A stretch of 11,251 bases of DNA, taken from contig CAVVOG010000005.1 in the NCBI GenBank assembly GCA_963749895.1, positions 1 to 11,251 on the forward strand, written 5' to 3'. Positions 1 to 6,265 of the stretch are shown here, in pieces. The stretch's first letter is position 1, and each line of letters begins with the position of its first letter. A program made the translations under genes and the position numbers. The stretch is from AC-51 sp963749895 (lineage in GTDB: Bacteria; Actinomycetota; UBA4738; HRBIN12). A model generated the notes under the pieces. The model made no database searches. It was not told where the DNA came from and saw nothing but the letters and a program-made list of their open reading frames with translations.

Positions 1-10
1 ACGTCAGAAA

Positions 11-24
11 TACTTTGTATTACA
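11..24 (+). promoter_or_regulatory. Putative -10 box and RHH operator at the antitoxin start
   Basis: TACTTT at 11-16 resembles a -10 hexamer. It lies 7 nt before the ATG at 24, which would give a leaderless or nearly leaderless transcript; leaderless mRNAs are common in Actinomycetota. No Shine-Dalgarno sequence is visible before the ATG. Overlapping it is a perfect palindrome TGTA-T-TACA at 16-24. Short palindromes of this kind are typical ribbon-helix-helix operators, so autorepression by the antitoxin is plausible. Any -35 element lies outside the window. This is inference from position and sequence only. Confidence 0.4.
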
Positions 25-275
25 TGACGAAGAGGAACACCCGCGTGCTCACCGTGTCGGTACCGCCCGAGACCGCCGAGGACTTCGACCGGATCGCCGA
101 GGCCGAGGGACGCAACCGGAGCGAGCTCTTCCGGGAGATGCTGCGCGTGTACCGCACCTACGAGGAGACCCGGACCTTCGAGTCCTTGCAGCGCTACGGA
201 GCCGCGCAGGCCGCCCGTCGCGGGATCCGCACGGAGAAGGACGTCGAGCGTCTGGTCGCGGAAGCCCGGTCTTGA
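24..275 (+). CDS. Ribbon-helix-helix (CopG/Arc-type) antitoxin of a TA module
   Basis: This is a small basic/acidic protein of 83 residues that reads as a ribbon-helix-helix DNA-binding antitoxin. A short N-terminal strand (RVLTVSVPPE, about residues 7-16) is followed by helix A (AEDFDRIAEAEG) and helix B starting at NRSELFREML. This is the MetJ/Arc/CopG fold order, in which the strand pairs in a dimer and enters the major groove. The C-terminal half is charged and probably binds the toxin. The ATG at 24 is preferred over an in-frame TTG at 15, because a -10-like TACTTT and a palindrome lie immediately upstream. The reading frame is open to the window edge, so a longer N-terminus cannot be excluded. 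It overlaps the PIN toxin gene by 4 nt, the usual antitoxin-first order. Such antitoxins normally neutralise the toxin and repress their own promoter. Confidence 0.85.
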   Translation: MTKRNTRVLTVSVPPETAEDFDRIAEAEGRNRSELFREMLRVYRTYEETRTFESLQRYGAAQAARRGIRTEKDVERLVAEARS

Positions 276-676
276 GGGTCGTCTTCGACACGAACGTCCT
301 GATCTCCGCATCCGTGTTCCCGGGCGATGCGCCAGAGTCGGCCTACCGAGCGGCTCTCTCGGGTCGGATCATCCTCGTCACGCCACCTGCGCTCCTCGCG
401 GAACTCGCCCGTGTCCTGGCCGACGAGTTCGGGTGGGGAGCCGCGATGGTCGAGACGGCGGTCCGGCAGGTCGCCCGCATCGGGACGGTCGTCCGGCCGA
501 GCGACACGGTCTCCGTGATCCATCGAGATCCCGACGACGACCGTGTCCTGGAAGCCGCGCGGGAGGGATCGGCCGACGTCATCGTGTCGGGAGACCGTCA
601 CCTCCTCGATCTCCGGTCGTGGGAGGGGATCAGGGTCGTGCCAGTCGTTGAGCTCCTCGAGGAACTGGAGCGCTAG
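272..676 (+). CDS. PIN-domain ribonuclease toxin (PIN_3/COG1569-like)
   Basis: This 134-residue protein has the four acidic positions of a PIN nuclease: D6 in the opening VVFDTNVLISA motif, E44 in LLAELARVL, the acidic run D86-D90 (DPDDDRVLEAA) and D108 in VIVSGDRHLLDL. These coordinate the metal ions used for RNA cleavage in the family. The V-x-S-G-D-x-H-L-L-D-L ending and the roughly 135-residue length fit the 'putative toxin component, PIN family' group rather than classical VapC. The start is a TTG at 272 that overlaps the antitoxin stop (TTGA), so translation is probably coupled. Expected role: an RNase toxin held inactive by the upstream antitoxin. No truncation or missing catalytic residue is seen, so it looks functional. 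The RNA target is unknown. Confidence 0.9.
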   Translation: MRVVFDTNVLISASVFPGDAPESAYRAALSGRIILVTPPALLAELARVLADEFGWGAAMVETAVRQVARIGTVVRPSDTVSVIHRDPDDDRVLEAAREGSADVIVSGDRHLLDLRSWEGIRVVPVVELLEELER

Positions 677-702
677 CGAGACACACGACGTCCGAAGAGC
701 CA

Positions 703-718
703 CGTGTCGAGTGACACG
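703..718. terminator. Inverted repeat in convergent spacer, possible bidirectional terminator
   Basis: CGTGTC-GAGT-GACACG forms a perfect 6-bp stem with a 4-nt loop, 27 bp after the PIN toxin stop and 75 bp past the stop of the convergent gene A. An alternative stem pairs GTGACAC (711-717) with GTGTCAC (730-736). There is no U-tract on either strand, so termination is only suggested by position. The element shares its GTGTC/GACAC core with the repeats nearby and may belong to them instead. Confidence 0.3.
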
Positions 719-725
719 CCTAGGG

Positions 726-736
726 CCGTGTGTCAC
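726..736 (+). repeat. CCGTGTGTCAC short intergenic repeat, copy 1
   Basis: Copy 1 of a 10-bp core (CCGTGTGTCA) found at 726-735, 763-772 and 8348-8357, always in a non-coding spacer next to a gene end. Copies 1 and 3 also share a downstream CGTCGA, separated by a 3-nt CAC difference. A related opposite-orientation GACACACGACG lies at 680-690. The origin is unknown. Confidence 0.45.
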
Positions 737-762
737 CACGTCGAACGACTTCCTACCCAACA

Positions 763-772
763 CCGTGTGTCA
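763..772 (+). repeat. CCGTGTGTCA short intergenic repeat, copy 2
   Basis: Copy 2 of the 10-bp core lies 37 bp after copy 1 in the same convergent spacer, 21 bp before the stop codon of gene A. It is followed by TGGCG rather than the CGTCGA seen near copies 1 and 3. Confidence 0.45.
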
Positions 773-792
773 TGGCGAAGGGCGATCTGGCA

Positions 793-1980
793 TCACCGGC
801 TATCGCGGAACCGCCACAGGTTCATCGCCCCAGCGGGACGGGTAGTCACGACGCTCACGGCTCGCCGGACCGCATCGACACTGGCCCCTCGGAGGTCCGG
901 TTGGAGAACGGCCAACCAGGCACGGGTGCCGTCAGGGTCGATCCGCGCCAACCCGTCACTCGTCGTCGCGTAGAGCGCCTTCGACGGGGCGAGGGACACG
1001 TCTCCCACCCACGCGTCGTGCCATCGCCAGGTTCGATGCAGGCCTCCTCGGAGACCGAACCGTCCGACCCAGCCGAGGCTCTCGTTCGGTCCGGCCCGAC
1101 AGCCACGCAGGTTCGCCCCGAGGACGAGGCGCCTCCCGAGCACCGAGAGTGACGACGCGCAATCCCACGCCCGGAGGCCGGTGCCTGTCCGTCCGAAGAG
1201 GCGTGACCACACGAGCGCCCCCTGCATCGTGCGCCTCTGCACGAAGACATCCAGATCGGACTTCTCTCCCGCGTACCTCCCCGGGAGCCGATTCACGGTC
1301 CCCGCGAGGTAGATCGCGCCGTCCTCGACCGCGACATCCACCACGGTATCGGTGTTGCGGATCGGAACGCCCGGGACCTCGATGTTCCGTGTCCACAGAA
1401 CTTCACCGTCGGGCGTGTACGCGCGGAGCCGTCCCTCCGCGAAGCCGTCGTCGCAGCATCCTCCCGCGTTCAGAGCGACGACCGCTCCACGTGCCGTCGT
1501 CGCGATCGCTCCGATCCCGCTGCCTGGGTAGGGGTGCTTCCTCCACCCGGCGCGCGTCTGTCGCCACAGCAGTGAACCGTCCGCCGCGTACCGGGCGAGG
1601 AACCAGTGACCGACCGGCGCCGGACGCCCCATCACTCCACCGACGTAGACGGACCCATCCGGCGCCGCCTGTACCGCGGTCCCGAACGCCCAGGTGTCTT
1701 CGTCTGCGAACGAGGGCTTCCAGGTTCTGCGCCAGCGCACGGTCGCGTCCGGACCGACCGCGGTGAGGAACATCCGGCTCGGGTTCGACGCGTCACCTGT
1801 CACGTACGTGACACCGGACCTCCCGACGTCGAGCCTCGCGTACGTCGACCCGCTCGATCCCCGGATCTTCGTCATCCAGAGCGGCTCAGGGGGTGGAGAC
1901 GTCGCCAACCCGGCTGCCGGACCCGTCCCCACAGCCACCACGATCCCGACGAACGCCGCGAACCATCGCTGCACGCCCAT
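793..1980 (-). CDS. Secreted beta-propeller protein with vicinal-cysteine motif (gene A)
   Basis: A predicted exported protein of 395 residues. The ATG at 1980 gives a clean Sec signal peptide (MGVQRWFAAFVGIVVAVGTG, then PAAGLA), whereas an upstream in-frame ATG at 2022 would add 14 unlikely residues. GGGAGGGTC directly precedes the ATG at 1980, rather close for a Shine-Dalgarno. The mature part has repeats pairing a V-x-Y-V-x-G strand (GVTYVTGD, SVYVGGVMG, AIYLAGTVN) with a G-x-x-x-W strand (ATVRWRR, SLLWRQ, EVLWTR, ALVWSR), as in SBBP/PQQ-like beta-propellers, and it ends with the closing strand NLWRF. C175-C176 form a GCCDD motif also found in gene B (6266-7390). C274 and C294 could form a second disulfide. 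No catalytic motif was recognised and the ligand is unknown. It is the last of four co-directional genes. Confidence 0.8.
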   Translation of the reverse strand: MGVQRWFAAFVGIVVAVGTGPAAGLATSPPPEPLWMTKIRGSSGSTYARLDVGRSGVTYVTGDASNPSRMFLTAVGPDATVRWRRTWKPSFADEDTWAFGTAVQAAPDGSVYVGGVMGRPAPVGHWFLARYAADGSLLWRQTRAGWRKHPYPGSGIGAIATTARGAVVALNAGGCCDDGFAEGRLRAYTPDGEVLWTRNIEVPGVPIRNTDTVVDVAVEDGAIYLAGTVNRLPGRYAGEKSDLDVFVQRRTMQGALVWSRLFGRTGTGLRAWDCASSLSVLGRRLVLGANLRGCRAGPNESLGWVGRFGLRGGLHRTWRWHDAWVGDVSLAPSKALYATTSDGLARIDPDGTRAWLAVLQPDLRGASVDAVRRAVSVVTTRPAGAMNLWRFRDSR

Positions 1981-2082
1981 GACCCTCCCGATGAGGGTTG
2001 CGCGAGGGGCACTCTCGAGCATCTGGCACCCGACCCTCCCGTCAAGGGACCTTCGAGCGCGACCAGATGCACGCCGAGTGAG

Positions 2083-3315
2083 CTAGCCGCGGAGCACCCA
2101 TACGCGAGCGGACGAGTCCGATCCGTCTCCGGCCGGGTACCCGGTCACGACGATCGACCGCCCATCGGCGTCGATCCCGGTGACGCCCCAGAGCTTCCCG
2201 GTCTCAGGTCCGAGCCGCACCCGCCACCGCGGCGCGCCGGTGCCGTCGTAGCCTCGGAGCGTCACGCGGCTCCCGTGGCCGTCGGCCTCGCGCTCGTTCC
2301 CTGCCAGGATCGGGCCCCCTGCCCAGACCGCCGCGAGCGCGTCGAACCAGCTCCACCGGCTCGCCCCCAGGTACACGCCCGGGACGGATCGCTCCCATCG
2401 CAGCCCACCTGCCGACGTGTATCGGGCGAGCCGCGCCCGCGGCTCCGAGCCCGGTTCGAAGAGCACCGACGCGAACATCACCCCATCAGGCGTCGTCGCC
2501 ACGCCGGTCCCGTAGTCGGAGTCGTCCCGCACGCCGGCGACACGGTCGGGCGCGGTCCGTCTCCAGGCCGTGGTTCCGTCGGGGCGGAGCTTCACGAGCA
2601 CGGCGTCCTGATCGGCTTCCGGTTCTTCGAAGGCACCCTGGTTCCGGGTCGCGGCCACGTACACCGCGTCGCCGCGACCCACCGCGAGATCGCCGAGAGA
2701 CTGGTTCTCGCTGCCCGGGAACCGCAGCTCACGCTGCCAACGCAGCCGCCCGCCGAGGCTGAAGTCGAGGATCCTCGCCCCGGACGAATACTCGCTTCCG
2801 TGCCAGACACCCACCGCGACCGTGTTCCCGGCCGCGGCGACCGTCCGGCCGCTCGTGCCGAACACGTCGCACGTGTGCCATCCCCGCTGCAGCCGTTGCC
2901 AACGCGCCGTCCCGTCCGCCGACCAGGCGCGGACCGCCCATCCCCACGACCAGATCTCGTCGCACGGGAAGGGCGGCTCGAATCGCCCGATCGCTCCCGA
3001 GACGACCACGATGCCACCCGGGCCGGTCGCGATGTCCCGCGCGGAGACCGTGGCATCGGCGGGGCGCCACACGCGCTCCCACCGGAGCGAGCCGTCGGGC
3101 CTGGACGAGCGCACGACCACGCGGCTCCGCCGAGGCCCCTGGAGGGTAGTGGCCGTGTAGATGCGGCCGGCTCCGTCGACCGCGACGGCGACCTCAGGCT
3201 CGGATCGCCACGAGACCTGGACCGACGGCGCGGCGAGCACCAAGCTCGGCAGGCACAGCTGCAGCGCGACCGACGCGGCCACGGCTCCGATGAGTGAACG
3301 CAAACGGGAGCTCAC
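2083..3315 (-). CDS. Secreted beta-propeller protein (gene C)
   Basis: A predicted exported protein of 410 residues, paralogous to genes A, B and D. The reading frame extends upstream to 3525, but that would run into the RTX-protein gene. The GTG at 3315 starts directly with a signal peptide (SSRLRS, hydrophobic core, cleavage near VLA-AP), so it is chosen although no good Shine-Dalgarno is visible. Repeats alternate strands such as RIYTATT, IVVVSGAIG, AVYVAATRN and SIVVTGYP with G-x-x-x-W strands (SLRWERVW, TARWQRL, RLRWQRE, TTAWRRT, GLRWERS, APRWRVR). It ends in VWVLRG, equivalent to LWRF in the paralogues. Mature Cys118 and Cys149 occupy the same place as Cys112 and Cys140 of gene B and probably form a disulfide. 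The fold call is firm; the function is unknown. Confidence 0.78.
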   Translation of the reverse strand: MSSRLRSLIGAVAASVALQLCLPSLVLAAPSVQVSWRSEPEVAVAVDGAGRIYTATTLQGPRRSRVVVRSSRPDGSLRWERVWRPADATVSARDIATGPGGIVVVSGAIGRFEPPFPCDEIWSWGWAVRAWSADGTARWQRLQRGWHTCDVFGTSGRTVAAAGNTVAVGVWHGSEYSSGARILDFSLGGRLRWQRELRFPGSENQSLGDLAVGRGDAVYVAATRNQGAFEEPEADQDAVLVKLRPDGTTAWRRTAPDRVAGVRDDSDYGTGVATTPDGVMFASVLFEPGSEPRARLARYTSAGGLRWERSVPGVYLGASRWSWFDALAAVWAGGPILAGNEREADGHGSRVTLRGYDGTGAPRWRVRLGPETGKLWGVTGIDADGRSIVVTGYPAGDGSDSSARVWVLRG

Positions 3316-3371
3316 GATGAAGCACCGGCCCACACGCTGAGGGCAGGAGACGACGGCCGATAGGGGAACCC

Positions 3372-3390
3372 GTCCCCCGGTGTGGGGGAC
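3372..3390 (-). terminator. Hairpin after the RTX-repeat gene
   Basis: GTCCCCC-GGTGT-GGGGGAC gives a perfect 7-bp GC-rich stem with a 5-nt loop, starting 22 bp beyond the stop of the calcium-binding repeat gene and about 57 bp before gene C. It lacks a U-tract on the minus strand. It could partly separate the two genes into different transcription units. Confidence 0.4.
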
Positions 3391-3412
3391 CGAAGTCTCG
3401 GACGGAGCCCGT

Positions 3413-4246
3413 TCACGTCTCGCAGCCCACGACTTCCTCGCCGCGGACGCACCTGTCCCACCCGAGCCCACCATCGAGGTGATCGAACCGGTGACCGCCG
3501 TCGAGGTAGTCATCGCCGGCGCCACCGCTCAGGTCGTCCCGGCCCCAGGTGTAGTCGGGGTTCGAGTCGTCGTCGCCGAGGAGCACGTCGTCGCCACCGC
3601 GTCCGTGCAGCACGTCGTCACCCTGGATATCCCGAAGCTCGTTCGGTCTATCGTCGCCCACCAGACGGTCGTCGCATTCGGAGCCCTCGAGTCCCTCGAT
3701 CGAGATCAACGTGTCACGCCCACGACCGCATCCGGCCGAGACTCCCTTGGTCAGGTTGGCGAAGACCCTGCCTTGCCCAGCGAAGGACTGGTGTGGCGAC
3801 CACAGGCCTGCCATGTCCGTGCCGGCCATCCCGTTGACGACGTCGTTCCCGGTGTCGCCGAGCAGGAAATCGTCGCCGGGACCACCGCGGAGCACGTCGT
3901 CCTCCCTGCCAGCGAACAGTCTGTCGTTACCGTCTTCACCCAAGAGCAGGTCCTCGCCACCGGCGGTGTAGATGGTGTCATCGCCCTGGCCCCCATGCAC
4001 ACGGTCGTCGCCACGATCGGCGCAGATCGTGTCGTTGCCCCCCATGCCGTAGACGACGTCGGCGCCCCCCAGCGCTGCGATGATGTCGTCTCCCTCGGTG
4101 CCGATGATCTCGTCCGGGCCATCGGTCCCGACGATCGTGGGCACCACCAAGTTCCGATCGCACCACACGCGCGGCGCGGACGCCGACCCATCTTCGGGTA
4201 GGACGATGAGCGCCAACACCAAGGCGGCGCCGCAAGCCCAACGCAT
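3413..4246 (-). CDS. Secreted RTX-type (hemolysin-type) calcium-binding repeat protein
   Basis: A 277-residue exported protein made mostly of nonapeptides with the RTX consensus GGxGxDxxx. About eleven run in series after the N-terminus (for example GTEGDDIIA, GMGGNDTIC, GGQGDDTIY, GEDGNDRLF, GGPGDDFLL, GDTGNDVVN). A non-repeat insert around WSPHQSF and RDTLISIEGLEGS follows, then a second shorter block (GRGGDDVLL, GGAGDDYLD, GGLGWDRC). Such repeats bind Ca2+ and fold as a parallel beta-roll outside the cell. The signal peptide MRWACGAALVLALIVLPEDG followed by SASA implies Sec export, and no type I secretion genes are near. The C-terminus carries a Cys pair (DRCVRGEEVVGCE), a feature seen in some actinobacterial members. 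The ATG at 4246 has GAGG 8 nt upstream; a GTG at 4255 would add three residues. The role is probably structural or adhesive, and the partner is unknown. Confidence 0.88.
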   Translation of the reverse strand: MRWACGAALVLALIVLPEDGSASAPRVWCDRNLVVPTIVGTDGPDEIIGTEGDDIIAALGGADVVYGMGGNDTICADRGDDRVHGGQGDDTIYTAGGEDLLLGEDGNDRLFAGREDDVLRGGPGDDFLLGDTGNDVVNGMAGTDMAGLWSPHQSFAGQGRVFANLTKGVSAGCGRGRDTLISIEGLEGSECDDRLVGDDRPNELRDIQGDDVLHGRGGDDVLLGDDDSNPDYTWGRDDLSGGAGDDYLDGGHRFDHLDGGLGWDRCVRGEEVVGCET

Positions 4247-4338
4247 CCACCTCACCTCTCTTCCCTGTGAAGGTGCGCGCTACGGGATCTCAGGCCAAGC
4301 GTCCATCAACCCTCACCCCCTCTGGACCCGAAGCTCGG

Positions 4339-5769
4339 CTAGGGCTGAACCCCGGGCGCGTAGGCGACGGTGAGGTAGTCAGAAGAAGTGACGCTGCCCC
4401 GCGTGACCTCCGTCGCTCCGGTGACGAAGACGTGTGAGCCGTCGGCCGTCACAGCGACGCCCGTCGCCTCGTCCTGACCTTCGGGCGCCGGATCCAGATC
4501 GGCCCCCCAAACGATCGAGCCGTCGCCAGCCGCGAGGGCGAGGGTGAGGATGAAGGGGCTGGCCCCGCCGGCGTCATCGCCGACGGTGCCGGTCACCACG
4601 AGGAGCCACCCATCAGCGCTGACCGCGAGGTCCGCCGGGACGTCATGGTCCCAGTCGATCGCAGGCCCGTCGAACCTGGTGAGCCACGCGCGACGACCAT
4701 CGGCGACCTCGTACGCGAGCGTCCCGAAGTCGTAGGAGGTGTCGGACGAGGCCTTGACCGTCCCCGTGACGAACACGCGTGAGCCATCGGGCGCATCGAC
4801 GATCCCGGTGGCCGAATGATCGCTGTCACCTTCGTCGAGCCTCCGAGCCCAGGCGCGCGCTCCCGTTGGAGCCTCGTACGCGACGGTCGCATAGTCCACG
4901 TCGTTCGATGTCGTCCAACTCGTCCCGGTGACGATGACGCTAGCGCGCGTCGCGGCTACGCCGGCGGCTTCGTCGGCGTCTTCGGGGCCCTTCCCGCCGT
5001 CGAACCGTCGGGTCCAGACCCTCGCTCCGTCGTGGCCCCGGTACGCGAGCGTGACGTAGTCCTGGCCCGTCCCGACCCCCTCGCTCGTACCCGTCACGTA
5101 CACGCGCGAGCCGCCGGGTGCGACATCGAGGCCCTCGAGCCGGTCGTCAGCGTTCGCGGTCCCGTCGTAGCGCCGCGACCACCGGAACTGGCCGTCGCGC
5201 GCCCGGTAGCACAGGGTCAAGTAGTCCGCTCCATCTGCTGAGGACACGCGACCTCCCACGAAGAGCCGGTTGCCGCGCGGACCGACCATCAGGACGGAAC
5301 CGTCCGCGTCCCTGCGTGGCGGGCCGGTGAACCGAGCGACCCACAGCTTCGCGCCGGTCCGCGCGTCGTAGCCGATCGTCGCGACGTCGTACCCCTCCCC
5401 GCGACCCCCGTGAGACGCGCCCGTCACGAAGAGGATCTTCCCGTCGGGCGAGACGGCAAGCGCGTTGCCGGCGTCCCACCGACGCCCCGGTCCGTCGTAT
5501 CCACGACGCCACGCCAGGGTTCCTGTCTCTGCCTCGTACGCCAGGGTCGCGATATCAGCGAGCGTTTCGGCGTCGCCTTCGCCGGTGACGAACACGAGAG
5601 CCCCATCCGGACTCACGGCCACATCGCGTGCACGGTTTCCCCACGAGCCCGGTCCGTCGTAGGTCTCGATCCAAGACGGGCTGACTCCGTTCGATGATGC
5701 TGGTCCCGCGGAGAGCAGCACCGCAACTGCGCACAGAACCGCCACCGAGGGTCGACTCGACCGACGCAT
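4339..5769 (-). CDS. Secreted eight-repeat beta-propeller protein (gene E)
   Basis: A 476-residue exported protein. The ATG at 5769 is chosen because GAGGA lies 4-5 nt upstream and a signal peptide follows at once (MRRSSRPSVAVLCAVAVLLS, then AGPASS); the frame extends to 5928 without any such signal. The mature chain is eight tandem repeats of about 50-58 residues. Each reads R-x-Y/F-D-G-P, A-V-S-P-D-G, V-F-V-T-G, D-Y-x-T-L-A-Y and x-T-G-x-x-x-W. The seven complete G-x-x-x-W strands are TLAW, AKLW, QFRW, ARVW, ARAW, RRAW and SIVW. The eighth repeat ends after YLTVAYAPG, and the N-terminal PSWIETYDGPG can supply its missing strand, a typical Velcro closure. The two neighbouring minus-strand propeller genes are far less regular. 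Ligand or enzymatic activity is not evident. It is the first of four co-directional genes. Confidence 0.85.
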   Translation of the reverse strand: MRRSSRPSVAVLCAVAVLLSAGPASSNGVSPSWIETYDGPGSWGNRARDVAVSPDGALVFVTGEGDAETLADIATLAYEAETGTLAWRRGYDGPGRRWDAGNALAVSPDGKILFVTGASHGGRGEGYDVATIGYDARTGAKLWVARFTGPPRRDADGSVLMVGPRGNRLFVGGRVSSADGADYLTLCYRARDGQFRWSRRYDGTANADDRLEGLDVAPGGSRVYVTGTSEGVGTGQDYVTLAYRGHDGARVWTRRFDGGKGPEDADEAAGVAATRASVIVTGTSWTTSNDVDYATVAYEAPTGARAWARRLDEGDSDHSATGIVDAPDGSRVFVTGTVKASSDTSYDFGTLAYEVADGRRAWLTRFDGPAIDWDHDVPADLAVSADGWLLVVTGTVGDDAGGASPFILTLALAAGDGSIVWGADLDPAPEGQDEATGVAVTADGSHVFVTGATEVTRGSVTSSDYLTVAYAPGVQP

Positions 5770-5949
5770 CGCATCCTCGGCATCCAGCGTGCCCCCCATC
5801 CGTCGAACGACCAGGGACTGAAGGCCCGGGATGCGTGGGCCCCGGATAGATGCCAAGTCGCGGCCTGAGGGGATCGGGACCTGTTCCTCTGGGATGCCGG
5901 AGGCTCGATCGCGAGTATCGGAAGTCATCGCGGCCAGAGGGAGACACCG
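5770..5949. other. Divergent intergenic region (gene E / gene remnant)
   Basis: This 180-bp spacer separates the divergent starts of gene E and the small plus-strand remnant, and must hold gene E's promoter. It contains no convincing -35/-10 pair. It includes the run-on open frame upstream of gene E, which looks non-coding. The Shine-Dalgarno GAGGGAG at 5937-5943, six nt before the ATG at 5950, is the only clear signal. The spacer is otherwise unremarkable. Confidence 0.4.
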
Positions 5950-6139
5950 ATGCGTCGGGTCGTCGCACTCATCGCCACGTCAGCTCTCGTCGCAGGAGGC
6001 GTCCTCACCTCGGGCTCACGGTCCGACCTCCGACGTCACGACCGGGACCGAGCTCGCCGTGCTGCTGCGCCTGCGATCGGCCCACGACGGTCGCAGGGTC
6101 GACGCCGTGCGCGTGGTCGCCTCAGCCTCCAGCGCCTGA
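5950..6139 (+). pseudogene. Frameshifted remnant of a small secreted protein
   Basis: An ATG at 5950 has an excellent Shine-Dalgarno (GAGGGAG, 6-nt spacer) and opens a signal peptide, MRRVVALIATSALVAGGVLT. After about 6015 this frame turns into an arginine-rich, low-quality sequence. The +1 frame over about 6023-6139 becomes strongly coding-like instead, with nearly all codons ending in G or C. It reads TSDVTTGTELAVLLRLRSAH then DGRRVDAVRVVASASSA and a TGA at 6137-6139. Joining the two needs a single-base indel near 6015-6030. Even the repaired product is only about 60 residues, so the 3' end may also be lost. A sequencing or assembly error, or two unrelated open frames, are alternatives. No family was recognised. 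Confidence 0.4.
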
Positions 6140-6195
6140 GATCGGTCCTTGCCTCGCCGCGCAGGACAACCCCCTGGTCAGAACGACGTGCGCAC

Positions 6196-6228
6196 GGCCG
6201 GGGACACCAGCACCGGCCCGGTCGGGCC
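6196..6228 (-). terminator. Overlapping hairpins after gene B, possible terminator
   Basis: Two mutually exclusive GC-rich stems lie 38-70 bp beyond the stop of gene B on its transcript. They are GGCCGG/CCGGCC (6196-6201 with 6213-6218) and GGCCCG/CGGGCC (6215-6220 with 6223-6228). There is no U-tract. The rest of 6140-6265 shows no coding signal that I trust. Confidence 0.25.
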
Positions 6229-6265
6229 CTCGCCGGGTCACGCAGGGGATGACGCTCGGTCTCGG

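Noticed and set aside
1798..1813. Perfect 16-bp palindrome TGTCACGTACGTGACA
   Set aside because: It lies inside gene A and encodes the propeller strand V-T-Y-V-T-G, so the symmetry is most simply a by-product of the codons.
1606..3297. 563-residue open frame on the plus strand opposite genes A and C
   Set aside because: It is Pro/Arg/His-rich with no domain, and it runs antisense to two well-supported propeller genes and across their spacer. High GC keeps the antisense frame open.
3316..3525. N-terminal extension of gene C to an ATG at 3525
   Set aside because: It would overlap the 3' end of the RTX gene by over 100 bp, and it lacks the signal peptide that begins right after the GTG at 3315.
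3440..4130. Dense GGxGxD-coding repeats considered as a DNA repeat array or CRISPR
   Set aside because: The periodicity is 27 bp in frame with variable codons and no identical repeats or spacers. It is explained by RTX nonapeptides.
3380..4201. 273-residue plus-strand frame opposite the RTX gene, with repeated V-V-x-x-x motifs
   Set aside because: Its periodicity is the mirror of the RTX nonapeptide repeats. It has no Shine-Dalgarno or signal peptide, whereas the minus strand reads clear GGxGxD repeats.
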